A stretch of 64,000 bases of DNA from Pararhizobium capsulatum DSM 1112 (GCF_030814475.1 NZ_JAUSVF010000003.1:598479-662478), one strand, 5' to 3'; positions 25,975 to 35,116 are shown, counted from the stretch's first letter. Program-made: numbers and translations. Notes: generated by a model from the letters alone, not told the origin.

Positions 25975-26315
25975 GCGCGGCCTCGAACTGCCGCCTGATT
26001 GGCCGCTGGCGGATCGTCGAGGCCGATCTATGGGATCGGGATTATCTCGACCTGGTTGAACCCGCCACGATCACCATCGGAGCCAATGGACATGGAGAAA
26101 TCGCCTTCGGTGCGATGCAAGCGGGCCTCCAACTCGGCTACAGCACGTCCATGGTCTCCTTCACTTGGGCCGGATGCGACGAAATGGACGAGGTCTCGGG
26201 TGACGGTCATGCCGAATTACTCGACGATGGCGCAATCGAGATCGCGTTCGCTTATCACAATGGCGACGAGGCCATCCTGAAGGCCAAGTCAGAGACTTCT
26301 TCAACAGCCTGCTAG
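25971..26315 (+). CDS. Passenger protein coupled to the IS5-type transposase
   Basis: 114 residues, MSAASNCRLIGRWRIVEADL onward, with the beta-rich core WDRDYLDLVEPATITI and MVSFTWAGCDEMDEVSGDGH. Its ATG overlaps the transposase stop (TCATGA), so it is translationally coupled and likely a genuine passenger of the second IS type. The last residues (ETSSTAC) run into sequence resembling an IS end (CTTCTTCAACAGCCTGC), so the natural C-terminus may be lost. Function unknown. Confidence 0.65.
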   Translation: MSAASNCRLIGRWRIVEADLWDRDYLDLVEPATITIGANGHGEIAFGAMQAGLQLGYSTSMVSFTWAGCDEMDEVSGDGHAELLDDGAIEIAFAYHNGDEAILKAKSETSSTAC

Positions 26316-26339
26316 GGCCGACCTGGCGCTAGCGGAGGG

Positions 26340-26655
26340 GCGACGGAAAGCCTTCGTAACAGTGATCGGGGTTTATGGCTCCGAGAGTGCCAATGAAGCC
26401 GTGCAACGACCAACGCGGAGCGATCGATCCACCTCGGCTCGGCGGGTCACGGACCTTCTGAAGGGACGTGATCTACGTCGCGGCATCTTGAAGACCCTGC
26501 GAGACGCGGAGTCGCCAATTTTTGCCACGGAAGTTTCCCAGCGTAACCTTTCTCGCGAACGTCTTGCGACTGCCGCAGAAGGGCTCCTGACGGTCGGCGG
26601 AGACTGTTGGAAATCGCCCATTAGGCAGATCAGAGTCTCGCCCGGCATAGCGTAG
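26340..26655 (+). pseudogene. Truncated copy of the coiled-coil/winged-helix protein at 29176
   Basis: RRVTDLLKGRDLRRGILKTL then RDAESPIFATEVSQR matches RRVTDLLRGRDVRRGVLELL and RDAEEPILAGDLSKQ of the minus-strand gene. The N-terminal coiled coil is missing and the end degenerates after NLSRERL. Confidence 0.65.
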
Positions 26656-26705
26656 GGTTGGCGGGTTTGGCAAATGCCATCAAGAGCGTACGACACATCG
26701 CTGCG

Positions 26706-26975
26706 TCAAACATGCAGTTCTACAAGATTGATCCGCAGTTCCCTTACCGCCAACTCTGGGCGCTTGGGTCTAGAGCCGACAAGACAGATTATGCCTGCAC
26801 TTTCCAGCACACCTAAGCTTCGGGAGACATTTGGTTGCGGTCGGTCGGCTAACCGCGACAGACTTGCAACGCTATCGGGTTTATGGCGATGAATAAGTGC
26901 AAGAAGCCGACAGTTTTCTGGGGTCAAAGCACGCAGTACTTGTTCTGGTCCGGGCGTTTTACGATTACGGTCCAC
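26706..26975 (-). CDS. Winged-helix DNA-binding protein (HVO_A0114/MarR-like)
   Basis: 89 residues from a GTG that overlaps the end of the HepT gene by 11 bases. VLRALTPENCRLLALIHRHK, SVASLSRLADRPQPNVSRSL and GVLESAGIICLVGSRPKRPE form a helix-turn-helix plus wing. The overlap places it third in the toxin-antitoxin operon, where a repressor would fit. A longer open frame exists upstream but there the codons belong to the HepT gene. Confidence 0.65.
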   Translation of the reverse strand: MDRNRKTPGPEQVLRALTPENCRLLALIHRHKPDSVASLSRLADRPQPNVSRSLGVLESAGIICLVGSRPKRPELAVRELRINLVELHV

Positions 26976-27500
26976 CAGACATTCCCCCGCCTGAGCCGTC
27001 GCCGCCGTCGTGGTCGTCGGTATTTTCTTCAAGGAGCGATCGCTCGAGAGAGTGCACAGCTTCGATGAAAGCTGGAAGAGCCACGGCCACTCTGTCGAGG
27101 TTGTCACGCACCTTATCTGGCTTTAGATCGAAACCATAACGATGTCGGACAAGGTGCCGAAAGCCCTTCAACTCGCTGAGCGATTCATAGAGTTCCTGAT
27201 CAGAACTGCGGGTCGGATTCCAGAGATTTCGGTCACCATTTGGTCAAGGAGGTCTTGATGCATCGTTGCCCCCCCGGGGACCGCATCGTCGACATCTCTC
27301 GCTAGGCTTAGGAGGATGTCTTCGATGCCATTGTAGATATTGTGTACCCCGAGGGATATCGCAGAGGTCGCCCCCCAGTCGCCGGCAAGAAACTCATCAT
27401 AATGGCTGCTCGAATATTTTTGAAGCTCCGACAATTCCGTCTTCGCCCGCTCCAATTTCGGCGACAGTCGTGCAAAGGCTGGATGCCTAAACAATGTCAT
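26965..27500 (-). pseudogene. HepT-like toxin (HEPN RNase), frameshifted
   Basis: HEPN-domain toxin of the HepT/MntA type, a metal-independent RNase. The first part (MTLFRHPAFARLSPKLERAK to GIRPAVLI) and the second part (ELYESLSELKGFRHLVRHRY onward) are in different frames; one base near 27195 is missing or extra. The catalytic motif Rx4HxY is intact as RHLVRHRY in the second part. As read, the protein stops at residue 110, before the active site. Start overlaps the MntA stop by 14 bases. Could be inactivation of the toxin, sequencing error, or programmed frameshifting. Confidence 0.75.
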
Positions 27501-27807
27501 GCAACATCTCCTTCAGCCGCTCTTCAGTGAGGTCGGCCTCAAAAATAAGATCGTAGGGAAGGTTAGTGCCGCGCAAGTGCTCGGCTACCAAACGCTCAAC
27601 CATGGCCCGACGGTGCGGGGCGTCGCTTCCATGAACGAGAAGGTCAATATCCGAGTGCGCCTTGAAGGAGTTCTTGGCCAGTGACCCTACAATGGACATT
27701 TGCACACCAACGCGATGGGCTTCCTTGACGATACGGGCGGCACATACGTCCGCTTGCATAAGCCGCTGTGCCGCTCGCTGTTTGGCCAAGGCGTTCAATT
27801 TGTTCAT
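27487..27807 (-). CDS. MntA-like antitoxin nucleotidyltransferase
   Basis: 106 residues. The minimal nucleotidyltransferase motif GSx10DxD is complete: GSLAKNSFKAHSDIDLLVHG, with Gly41-Ser42, Asp53 and Asp55. MntA proteins neutralise HepT by AMPylating a tyrosine near its RNase motif. ATG at 27807 is preferred; the upstream extension to 27858 has no ribosome binding site. Intact antitoxin next to a broken toxin is the non-lethal order of decay. Confidence 0.8.
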   Translation of the reverse strand: MNKLNALAKQRAAQRLMQADVCAARIVKEAHRVGVQMSIVGSLAKNSFKAHSDIDLLVHGSDAPHRRAMVERLVAEHLRGTNLPYDLIFEADLTEERLKEMLHDIV

Positions 27808-27866
27808 CGCGCTGATCTTTCGACTTTCAAAATCAAAGCCTGTGTCGATGCAATCCACCAGCTTTT

Positions 27867-27887
27867 ATATATCATCACAAGATATAT
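27867..27887. promoter_or_regulatory. Inverted repeat ATATATC-N7-GATATAT upstream of MntA
   Basis: Seven-base arms, 60 bases before the MntA start; a likely operator or promoter element of the toxin-antitoxin operon, perhaps bound by the winged-helix protein it encodes. Confidence 0.5.
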
Positions 27888-28167
27888 TCAACGCTGTCAA
27901 ATCGAAACGAAGCGCCTACTTCGATTCAAGTTAACGAGGTTTCTCGAATTATGCGGAATTACGTAGCAAATACCGCAAGGTTAGAGTTCGCATTAGAGTT
28001 CAATGTATGGTGGCGCGTTAACCATATCTCTTCACCTCGATCGACTCTCGCCAACCAGCCTGGTATCTGGGCGTCATGGTTACGAGAGCGACACGAATAG
28101 GCTGACGATTTCACCCCGCCCCAAAGCGCGGCCGTCAGCATCATGTGTTTCGTGTCCCGAGGTGACC

Positions 28168-28996
28168 ATGTCTTCCCCCAAGCTCCCGATCCTGTACCCC
28201 AACGCCTACGACCCCTTCGAAGACGAGGCCAGGAGGTTGGAAATACGAGCGTTGCCTTTGGCCTGATCCCAAGGACGAGTTCGGCCAGCATTTCCTGCTG
28301 ACGAAGAAGGCCCGCAACGTCGATCCGGCGGCCGTGTGGGGTCTCGGCGAGGAAGAGGCCTACGAGCTTTTCTACTCGTTCCGCTGGTCCGCAAACGGTG
28401 GGCAGCCGTTCTGCCCGAAGTGCGGAAACCTTTCCCCTTACAGCATCAGACGCCGCCGATTTCGCTGTTCGGAGGAGCGCATGTGTGTCTTGTCGATCCG
28501 CGAACACAATGACGATGCGCCGAACCGGACCATTACGCGCGTCGTATCCGACGAGAACCCGAAGGCAGCCTGGGCGGCCGTGCGTGACCATGTCCAGCCA
28601 CGCTCGTTGCTGACTGCCGACGAACACGGTTCCTATGACGACCTTGTCGGCTTGGCGATCCTCCAGCGGGTGAACCACAGCAAGGCCTACCAGACCGAGG
28701 ACGGGACCGACACAAACCGGATCGAGAGCTTCTTTGCCCGCGCCGAGCGCTCTTATGTCGGCATTCATCACCGTTTCTCGGTGAAATACCTAGACTGGTA
28801 CATGGCGATGGTCGCGTGGAAGGAAGACACCCGTTACATGGGCCTTCGTTGGCAGCTCGCTGACGTGCTGCGAACAGTCACCCACCGAACGACATCGGAG
28901 AACCTGTGCGGCTACTGGCAGGGTGCGGCAGACCGCATCGACGAGCAGGTGTGGGACGAGGACACCAAGGTCGAGAAACAGCGGTATCTGCGGTAG
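28168..28996 (+). pseudogene. IS1595-family (ISXO2-like) transposase, decayed
   Basis: MSSPKLPILYPNAYDPFEDE starts the protein; a one-base loss near 28235 shifts the frame, which continues as YERCLWPDPKDEFGQHFLLT. The zinc ribbon (FCPKCG, RRRFRC) follows, then a large internal deletion after residue ~155. Beyond it lie TRVVSDENPKAAW, LLTADEHGSYDDLVG and TNRIESFFARAERSYVGIHH, the second half of the DDE-type domain. Non-functional. Ends near 29000. Confidence 0.8.
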
Positions 28997-29175
28997 CCGC
29001 AAATTCAGGTGGACGCTTGTTCGGCCGATAGGCACCCTTGGGTACAGACATGGATGCCTGACACATGACCGCACGACCGATCAATCCGCCGCCCTTGCTA
29101 CCCCTGGCCAAAAAGCCAGCCTCGTAAAGCCGATGGAGGCCTCAATGGTCATCGAAACCCTCATCTGAGAATTGG

Positions 29176-29631
29176 CTATCTGGCGATCTCCCAGAGACGC
29201 CGCCGTCCGTCAGGAGCACCCGACGACCGAACAAGTCCAGCCTGCTCCATTCTTTCGAGCAGACCAGAGAACCTTCCAGCCAAGTTTGGGCCAATCCCGT
29301 CGATCTCCGCCCCAAAGCTCTCGCGTTCGGCAAACTGTTTCGACAGATCGCCGGCAAGGATTGGCTCCTCCGCATCTCTAAGAAGTTCGAGAACACCGCG
29401 GCGGACATCACGACCCCTGAGCAGGTCTGTCACGCGGCGGCCAGGGGTCGATCGATCCCTCTTCTTGGGCTGTTGATCACGCTCATTGATCGCAAGGGGA
29501 TCGAAGACCTTGATCACGGTCGTGAACGCCGCCTTTTGGCCTTCCAGGATGAGAGCCTCAGCCCTAATCGCCTCTAGCCGCGCTTCCAGTTCGGCCAGCT
29601 TGGCTTTCAATTCCTCGACGACCGACACCAT
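29176..29631 (-). CDS. Coiled-coil protein with winged-helix-like C-terminus
   Basis: 151 residues. Residues 1-35 form a coiled coil (VEELKAKLAELEARLEAIRA); residues 65-150 look like a DNA-binding winged helix (RRVTDLLRGRDVRRGVLELL to RMEQAGLVRSSG then RRRLWEIAR). GGAG nine bases before the ATG at 29631 fixes the start. A truncated relative lies at 26340, on the other side of the toxin-antitoxin locus. Function unknown; possibly a phage- or IS-linked regulator. Confidence 0.65.
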   Translation of the reverse strand: MVSVVEELKAKLAELEARLEAIRAEALILEGQKAAFTTVIKVFDPLAINERDQQPKKRDRSTPGRRVTDLLRGRDVRRGVLELLRDAEEPILAGDLSKQFAERESFGAEIDGIGPNLAGRFSGLLERMEQAGLVRSSGAPDGRRRLWEIAR

Positions 29632-29718
29632 ACAATCCAACTCCATCGACAGAGCTGGAGGTAACAAATTTTGCGGTCGGAATCTTGTGGCATTTGCTAC
29701 CTAATTCCGGAGATAAAA

Positions 29719-29738
29719 GCCCCGAACCCCTCGGGGGC
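29719..29738. terminator. GC-rich hairpin
   Basis: GCCCCGA and TCGGGGGC around ACCCC, between two divergent genes; could act as terminator or attenuator. Confidence 0.45.
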
Positions 29739-29808
29739 CCAACGAAGGAGTCTACCTGGGAGTATCCCTTCGCGATCTATCGCGTGGACAAAACCTTCAA
29801 TTTAATGC

Positions 29809-29833
29809 GGAACATGCGCTGAGATTTCCCGTT
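29809..29833 (+). promoter_or_regulatory. EcfG/RpoE2-like promoter of the 29877 gene
   Basis: GGAAC (29809-29813), 17 bases, GTT (29831-29833), 43 bases before the ATG. Confidence 0.6.
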
Positions 29834-29876
29834 GTTGCTCTTGTTCAAGGCAAAATCATCTCAACGGAGGAACACC

Positions 29877-30131
29877 ATGATAAAATCACTTGTTTTGGCA
29901 GGATCTGCATTTTTGGCGCTTTCGACAACGTCCTTAGCGCAGGATTTGCCAATGACCTGCGACACCACCAACCTGGCAAATCTCGAAGCCGATGTAATAA
30001 AGGCTCCGAGCGACGCTCAGAAGTCAGCCGCTAAAGCGGCCATCGGTACCGCCACCGTCGCTATGCAGGCAGGCAACATAGACGCCTGTGTTGCAGCGAT
30101 GCAAAAAGCCCGACTGGCAATCGATGGCTGA
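29877..30131 (+). CDS. Small exported protein
   Basis: 84 residues. Signal peptide MIKSLVLAGSAFLALSTTSLA, then a helical mature part with two cysteines (MTCDTTN and IDACVAAM) that may form a disulfide. ACGGAGGA precedes the ATG at 29877. Preceded by a stress-type promoter, so it probably belongs with the PepSY/DUF1236 envelope regulon. Function unknown. Confidence 0.7.
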   Translation: MIKSLVLAGSAFLALSTTSLAQDLPMTCDTTNLANLEADVIKAPSDAQKSAAKAAIGTATVAMQAGNIDACVAAMQKARLAIDG

Positions 30132-30227
30132 TAATCCAGGTTTATGCTTCAGGACCCCGCGACTCTGGTTGCGGGCTCCTAAAACGGCTTTGGTATATGG
30201 GAAGCGGCGTGATCAGCAATCTCGCCA

Positions 30228-30464
30228 TCAGCGGCTACGCTGTTTATTCTCTCCTAGGCTCTTCTTGAGCGCGGCCATGATGTCAACCGGCTGTGCCTTG
30301 ATCCCCGAGAAGTATTCTTCTTCAGGACGAACTTCATCACCATACCGCAAGGTCGATAGTACAATGCCCGCGTCACGTGGTTCAAGCATCACCGCACGTT
30401 CCCGCTGACCGATTTCCGCTTTGCGCCATTTCGGCCGTTGAGACAACTCGGGCGGAGGCCTGTA
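30228..30464 (-). pseudogene. Ku-like DNA end-binding protein fragment
   Basis: Reads RERAVMLEPRDAGIVLSTLR then YGDEVRPEEEYFSGI, which resembles the central Ku core, followed directly by VDIMAALKKSL, the usual Ku C-terminal end. About 150 residues of N-terminus and ~60 internal residues are missing. The upstream side is cut by the IS1182-type element at 30488. With the broken ligase at 34 it suggests a lost end-joining system. The match is by eye. Confidence 0.55.
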
Positions 30465-30487
30465 AGCAGTCTATCTGCTTATTACTT

Positions 30488-32088
30488 CCGCAAAGCGCCG
30501 ATACTGTTGAAAAACTAACCGTTGTCGGCATTGGGATGTCATGATTCAATCGTCGCATTGATTTGCGGGGGATTGAGTGATGATGGGATGCCAGACAGCT
30601 CCAGCGCAGCTCTTCTACGACTTCTGCCTTGATGATCACGTTCCTGCCGACCACATGCTGCGCGGGATCGACCGCCATCTCGAACTCGACAGCGTACGAG
30701 CGCACTTGAAGCCTTTCTACAGCGCCACGGGTCGCCCCTCGATTGATCCCGAGCTTATGATGCGAATGCTGATCATCGGCTATTCCATGGGCATTCGCTC
30801 GGAGCGACGGCTTTGCGAAGAGGTCCACCTCAATCTCGCCTATCGCTGGTTCTGCCGCCTCGGTCTGGACGGCAAGGTCCCTGATCACTCAAGCTTCTCG
30901 AAGAACCGCCATGGCCGGTTCCGGCAAAGCGACATCCTGCGGCATATGTTCGAAACGGTAGTGGAGCGCTGCCTCTCTCAAGGGTTGGTTGGTACGGAAG
31001 GATTTGCAGTCGATGCCAGCTTGATCGCGGCGGATGCAAACAAGCAGCGCTCGGTACCAGGATCGGAATGGGAAGCCAAAGAAGATGCGGGACGCTCGGT
31101 ACAGGAATATCTGGCTGTTCTCGATGATGCTGCTTTCGGCGCTGCCTCGCCGGTCACGCCGAAGTTCATCTCCTCGTCTGATCCGGCCGCCCAATGGACC
31201 GGTGCCCACAAAGGCCACGCCTTCTTCGCCTATGCGACCAACTATCTGATCGATACAGACCACGGCGTCATTCTGGATGTGGAGGCGACACGGGCGATCC
31301 GCCAGGCGGAGGTCGGTGCATCCCGCACAATGCTCGGCAGGACCGAGAACCGCTTCGGCTTGCGGCCCGATTACCTCGCGGCCGACAGTGCCTACGGTTC
31401 TGCCGACAACCTCGCCTGGTTGGTCAACGAGAAGGAGATCGCGCCGCACATTCCGGTCTTCGACAAGTCGAAGCGGACGGATGGCACCTTCTCGCGTTCC
31501 GACTTCACCTGGGAAGCCGAGAAGGAGCAATACCTTTGCCCTGCCGGAAAGGAGCTGAAACAATTCCAACGCACTTACGACCCACCCAGATCGGGGATCA
31601 CGGCCGAGGGAACCCGGCTTTATCGTGCCAGCAAGAAGGACTGTGATCAGTGTGAACTGAAGCCTCGATGCTGCCCGAACATGCCTATGCGCAAAGTACC
31701 GCGCGATCTCAACGAGGATGCACGCGATGTCGCCCGAGCGATTGCCAAGACACCGGAGTATGAGCAGTCACGGCATCGTCGAAAGAAGGTCGAAATGCTC
31801 TTCGCTCACCTCAAGCGCATACTACGGATGGCACGTTTAAGGCTTCGAGGGCCGTGTGGTGCGAGAGACGAATTCCTGCTTGCCGCAACCGCACAGAACC
31901 TGAGGAGGCTGGCCAAACTCAGGCCTCAGATGCCGCCATGCGGTGCCATCGCCGCTTGAGGGCGGCATCGACCGATACCCTGCGCTAAGGCGTGGGCAGA
32001 TCGCAGCATAGTGCACCGCCCAAAAGACCGAAAAGGGCGTGTGAGCGGATAATCCGTCGAGTTTTTCAACGATATCCGCCAAGAGCGG
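30488..32088 (+). mobile_element. IS1182-family insertion sequence
   Basis: About 1.6 kb with imperfect inverted ends: CCGCAAAGCGCCGATACTGT then TGAAAAACT on the left, and the complement of CCGCTCTTGGCGGATATCGT then TGAAAAACT on the right. Contains one intact transposase gene. It separates the Ku relic from the following methyltransferase gene. Confidence 0.75.
30580..31959 (+). CDS. IS1182-family transposase
   Basis: About 459 residues, apparently intact. DDE catalytic residues are visible: FAVDASLIAADAN (first Asp), YLAADSAYGSADN (second Asp) and KKVEMLFAHLKRI (Glu). A cysteine cluster DCDQCELKPRCCPN precedes the Glu block, as in the family. GGGGATTGAG gives the ribosome binding site. Element is potentially active. 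Confidence 0.9.
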   Translation: MMGCQTAPAQLFYDFCLDDHVPADHMLRGIDRHLELDSVRAHLKPFYSATGRPSIDPELMMRMLIIGYSMGIRSERRLCEEVHLNLAYRWFCRLGLDGKVPDHSSFSKNRHGRFRQSDILRHMFETVVERCLSQGLVGTEGFAVDASLIAADANKQRSVPGSEWEAKEDAGRSVQEYLAVLDDAAFGAASPVTPKFISSSDPAAQWTGAHKGHAFFAYATNYLIDTDHGVILDVEATRAIRQAEVGASRTMLGRTENRFGLRPDYLAADSAYGSADNLAWLVNEKEIAPHIPVFDKSKRTDGTFSRSDFTWEAEKEQYLCPAGKELKQFQRTYDPPRSGITAEGTRLYRASKKDCDQCELKPRCCPNMPMRKVPRDLNEDARDVARAIAKTPEYEQSRHRRKKVEMLFAHLKRILRMARLRLRGPCGARDEFLLAATAQNLRRLAKLRPQMPPCGAIAA

Positions 32089-32150
32089 CCATTGCGCGTA
32101 TCTGCATTTGTCGCAATTATGTCGGTCATGGATTGGGAGGGCAAACACTA

Positions 32151-32735
32151 ATGAACGACACTACCCTGAACTTTTACCGAGCAAATTCGGAGGAATATGC
32201 GGCTGACGGAAGTGCGCCCAATCCAAGGTTATTCACGTTCCTGAGCCAGTGCAAACCGAATGGTAGGGTGCTGGAATTAGGCACAGGTGGTGGCGTCGAC
32301 GCAGCCGCTATCATCGAGAATGGCTTCAAGCTGGATGCTACAGACGGATCATCGGAACTTGCTGCCATTGCTTCGCTTCGCATTAGGCAACCTGTCAAGA
32401 CGATGTTATTTAGCGAGTTGGATGCCAATGGTGTTTATGACGGGGTTTACGCCTGTGCTTCTCTGACCCATGCGCCGCGACATGAACTCGGTCAGGTCAT
32501 CAGCAGAATTTACCGTGCGATGACTGAGAATGCTGTTGTTTGGGCGAGCTTCAAGGCTGGCGACGAGGAGGGCTTAGATGCGCTCGGACGCTATTATAAC
32601 TATTTTGAGCAAAGTCAGTTGATATCGCTTTGGCAAGCATCAGCACCTTGGAAGAAGATTGAAATCGAGGCTTGGACAGGTGGCGCATACGACCGGAAGC
32701 CGACTGAGTGGCTTGCTATCACAGCGATGAAATGA
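32151..32735 (+). CDS. Class I SAM-dependent methyltransferase
   Basis: 194 residues. SAM-binding motif I is VLELGTGGGVDAAAI; motif II LDATDGSSEL; post-II VYACASLTHAP. GGGAGG before the ATG at 32151. Target unknown; small size suggests a small-molecule methyltransferase. A different, broken methyltransferase lies 240 bases downstream. Confidence 0.8.
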   Translation: MNDTTLNFYRANSEEYAADGSAPNPRLFTFLSQCKPNGRVLELGTGGGVDAAAIIENGFKLDATDGSSELAAIASLRIRQPVKTMLFSELDANGVYDGVYACASLTHAPRHELGQVISRIYRAMTENAVVWASFKAGDEEGLDALGRYYNYFEQSQLISLWQASAPWKKIEIEAWTGGAYDRKPTEWLAITAMK

Positions 32736-32972
32736 AGGCCGCTTCGGGCCGGAATGCGTCATGGGAGCTTCGCGCCTTAGGAGACGTTGTGGTGTGCTGC
32801 CTAACGCATTCCCGGTCGGTACCGGAAAGCATCGACGAACGCCGCGAAGGCTGGCGAGGGATTTCGGCGGCTTGGATAATACAGGCGATCTGGAAGGTCG
32901 GGCACCACTCCGAGAGCCCCTGTCTCGCCCGACCTCGACAACCAGGAAGTTCGTGCTGTAACGTCCAATACC

Positions 32973-33509
32973 ATGGATGGTGACATATGGGATGGCGAAA
33001 CAGCTAGGTCTTACGATTCGCCCGGCATCGGAATGTTTTCGACGAGCGTGTTGGGACCCACAGTTGATCGACTTGTTGAACTTGCGGAAGGTGGGCCGGT
33101 TCTCGAATTCGCCATCGGAACTGGCCGGGTGGCTGTTCCGCTCAGAGAGCGGGGTATTTCCGTCGTCGGGATCGAAAATCTCCCGCCATGATTGCTCAAA
33201 TGCGTACAAAAGCCAGCGAAGAAAACATCCCTGTCACACTTGGTGACATGGCCAAGACCGTCGTTCCCGGAAGCTTTTCGCTAGTCTATCTTGTATACAA
33301 CACAATTTCGAACTTGCTGACTCAAGCGGAGCAAGTCCGCTGCTTTTGTAACGCAGCGCTCCATCTTCGATCTGGCGGTCGTTTCGTTGTGGAGCCGTGG
33401 GTGCCCGAGCTTCGCAAGTTGACACCGGGCGAACAAGCAGTGGTCTGGCATTCGGAACCTGGCTATATTGGCCTCGACACCTACGATGTGGTGCTTCAGC
33501 AGGTCATTT
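32973..33509 (+). pseudogene. SAM-dependent methyltransferase, 5' part (split by IS66)
   Basis: MDGDIWDGETARSYDSPGIG then VLEFAIGTGRVAVPLRERGI (SAM motif) and SVVGIE; a frameshift near 33180 moves to MIAQMRTKASEENIPVTLGD, FSLVYLVYNTISNLLT, LRSGGRFVVEPWVPE and TYDVVLQQVI. At 33509 the reading frame meets the IS66 end. The remainder lies at 35996-36203. Confidence 0.85.
33502..33509 (+). repeat. Target-site duplication GGTCATTT, left
   Basis: Identical to 35996-36003; 8 bases is the usual length for IS66. Confidence 0.9.
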
Positions 33510-33517
33510 GTAAGCGG

Positions 33518-35116
33518 TTAGCCGACCCCGCTCGACTCGAAGTTCCACGGCATCAGAGCGTCGATATCCTGCGCGGGCCATCCGTTGGCCATGCGAACTA
33601 AGGTCTGTGTCAGCCAGGCGAGCGGATCGACGTTGTTCATTTTAGCTGTCTGCAAAAGCGTGGCGATCGTGGCCCATGTGTTGCCACCGCCTTCGCTTCC
33701 GGCAAATAGACTATTCTTCCGTGTGATCGTTTGGGGACGGATTGCGCGCTCGACGATATTGGAGTCAATCTCGATGCGGCCGTCACCGAGAAAGCGTTCC
33801 AGAGATTGTCGGCGGGTCATTGCATAGCGGATCGCTTCCGCGGTCTTGGACTTGCCAGAAACTTTCGCGAGCTCCTTTTCCCAGATGTCAAAAAGGTTGG
33901 CGACAATGGCCGCAGACCGCTCTTGTCGTGCGGCAGCACGGATGTTGGCATCCTTTCCCCGGATCTCGTCCTCGACCTTCCACAACTCGCTCATCGCCTT
34001 CACCGAGGCTGTCGCGGCGTGATTGATACCCCCCACATGGAGTTCGTAGAATTTGCGCCTGACATGCGCCCAGCACCCTGCCAACGTGATGGTTTCGTTG
34101 CTGCCGGCCTTGACCTGCTCTTTGACCATGCTCGTATAGGCGCCGTGCCCATCAACCTGGAGAATGCCGTTGAAGCCGCTCAGGTGACGGGCCACACAGC
34201 GCCCACCTCTGCTGTCTTCAAATCTGTAGGCGACCATTGGTGGCCCTGATCCCCCGAACGGCCGATCATCACGTGCATAGGCCCACAGCCATGCCGTCAT
34301 TGTTTTTCCCGAACCAGGCACCAGGGTCGGCAATGTCGTTTCGTCGGCAAAGACCCTTTCACCTGCTTTAATCCTCTCCAGGATGTAATCGGCCAGGATC
34401 TTGAGCTCGAAGCCGAGATGTCCCATCCATTGAGCCATCAAGGAGCGGCTCAGTACCACGCTGTCGCGCAGGTAGATTGTTTCCTGACGGTAGAGCGGAA
34501 GGCCGTCGGCGTATTTGGATACGGCGATGTAGGCCAGGAGCCGTTCGCTCGGCAGGCCAGCTTCGATGATATGGGCAGGTGCCAAAGCCTGCAGCACGCC
34601 GTCACGGCCCCTAAACGCGTATTTAGGTCTGCGGGTGACAATAACCCTAAACTTCGGTGGGATGACATCGAGCCGCTCGGATCGGTCTTCGCCGATCAAA
34701 ACCTTTTCCAACCCTTGGCACTCTTCAGGGATTTCAGGTTCAATGACCTCCTCGATACGCTCGAGATGAGCGGCAAAGCCTTTGCGCGGGCGAGCCTCCC
34801 GCTTCGGCTTGTCTTTCCGTAACTGGTCGAGCTCGCTGTCGATCGTCGCTAAGCCGGTTTCGACCTCCTCGAACGCAAAGTCGATCTGATCATCGTCGAT
34901 TCCCAACCGAAGCCGTTCTGAGCGGGTGCCTTTCTGAGCACGCTGTAGAACTTTCACAATCGCAGTGAGGGTGGCGATCCGCTCGTCAGTGTCTTTCTTC
35001 AATGCCTCAAGCCGGGTGATCTCCGCTCGGGCAGCGGCGCCTTCTGCACTCATGGCGACGATCATCGCCTTGAGTGCATCAACGTCGTCAGGAAGGTCCG
35101 AAGCAGAGAACATCAT
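33518..35116 (-). CDS. tnpC: IS66 transposase TnpC
   Basis: 532 residues, full length. N-terminal leucine-zipper-like region (MIVAMSAEGAAARAEITRLE), a middle domain, then the DDE-type catalytic domain with VDGHGAYTSM, CWAHVRRKFYE and IEIDSNIVERAIRPQTITRK, ending in the usual GSEGGGNTWATIATLLQTAK block. Confidence 0.93.
   Translation of the reverse strand: MMFSASDLPDDVDALKAMIVAMSAEGAAARAEITRLEALKKDTDERIATLTAIVKVLQRAQKGTRSERLRLGIDDDQIDFAFEEVETGLATIDSELDQLRKDKPKREARPRKGFAAHLERIEEVIEPEIPEECQGLEKVLIGEDRSERLDVIPPKFRVIVTRRPKYAFRGRDGVLQALAPAHIIEAGLPSERLLAYIAVSKYADGLPLYRQETIYLRDSVVLSRSLMAQWMGHLGFELKILADYILERIKAGERVFADETTLPTLVPGSGKTMTAWLWAYARDDRPFGGSGPPMVAYRFEDSRGGRCVARHLSGFNGILQVDGHGAYTSMVKEQVKAGSNETITLAGCWAHVRRKFYELHVGGINHAATASVKAMSELWKVEDEIRGKDANIRAAARQERSAAIVANLFDIWEKELAKVSGKSKTAEAIRYAMTRRQSLERFLGDGRIEIDSNIVERAIRPQTITRKNSLFAGSEGGGNTWATIATLLQTAKMNNVDPLAWLTQTLVRMANGWPAQDIDALMPWNFESSGVG

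Noticed and set aside
27959..28771. 270-residue minus-strand open frame
   Set aside because: Lies antisense to the IS1595 transposase remnant, which has clear zinc-ribbon and DDE motifs; the minus frame matches no recognisable pattern.
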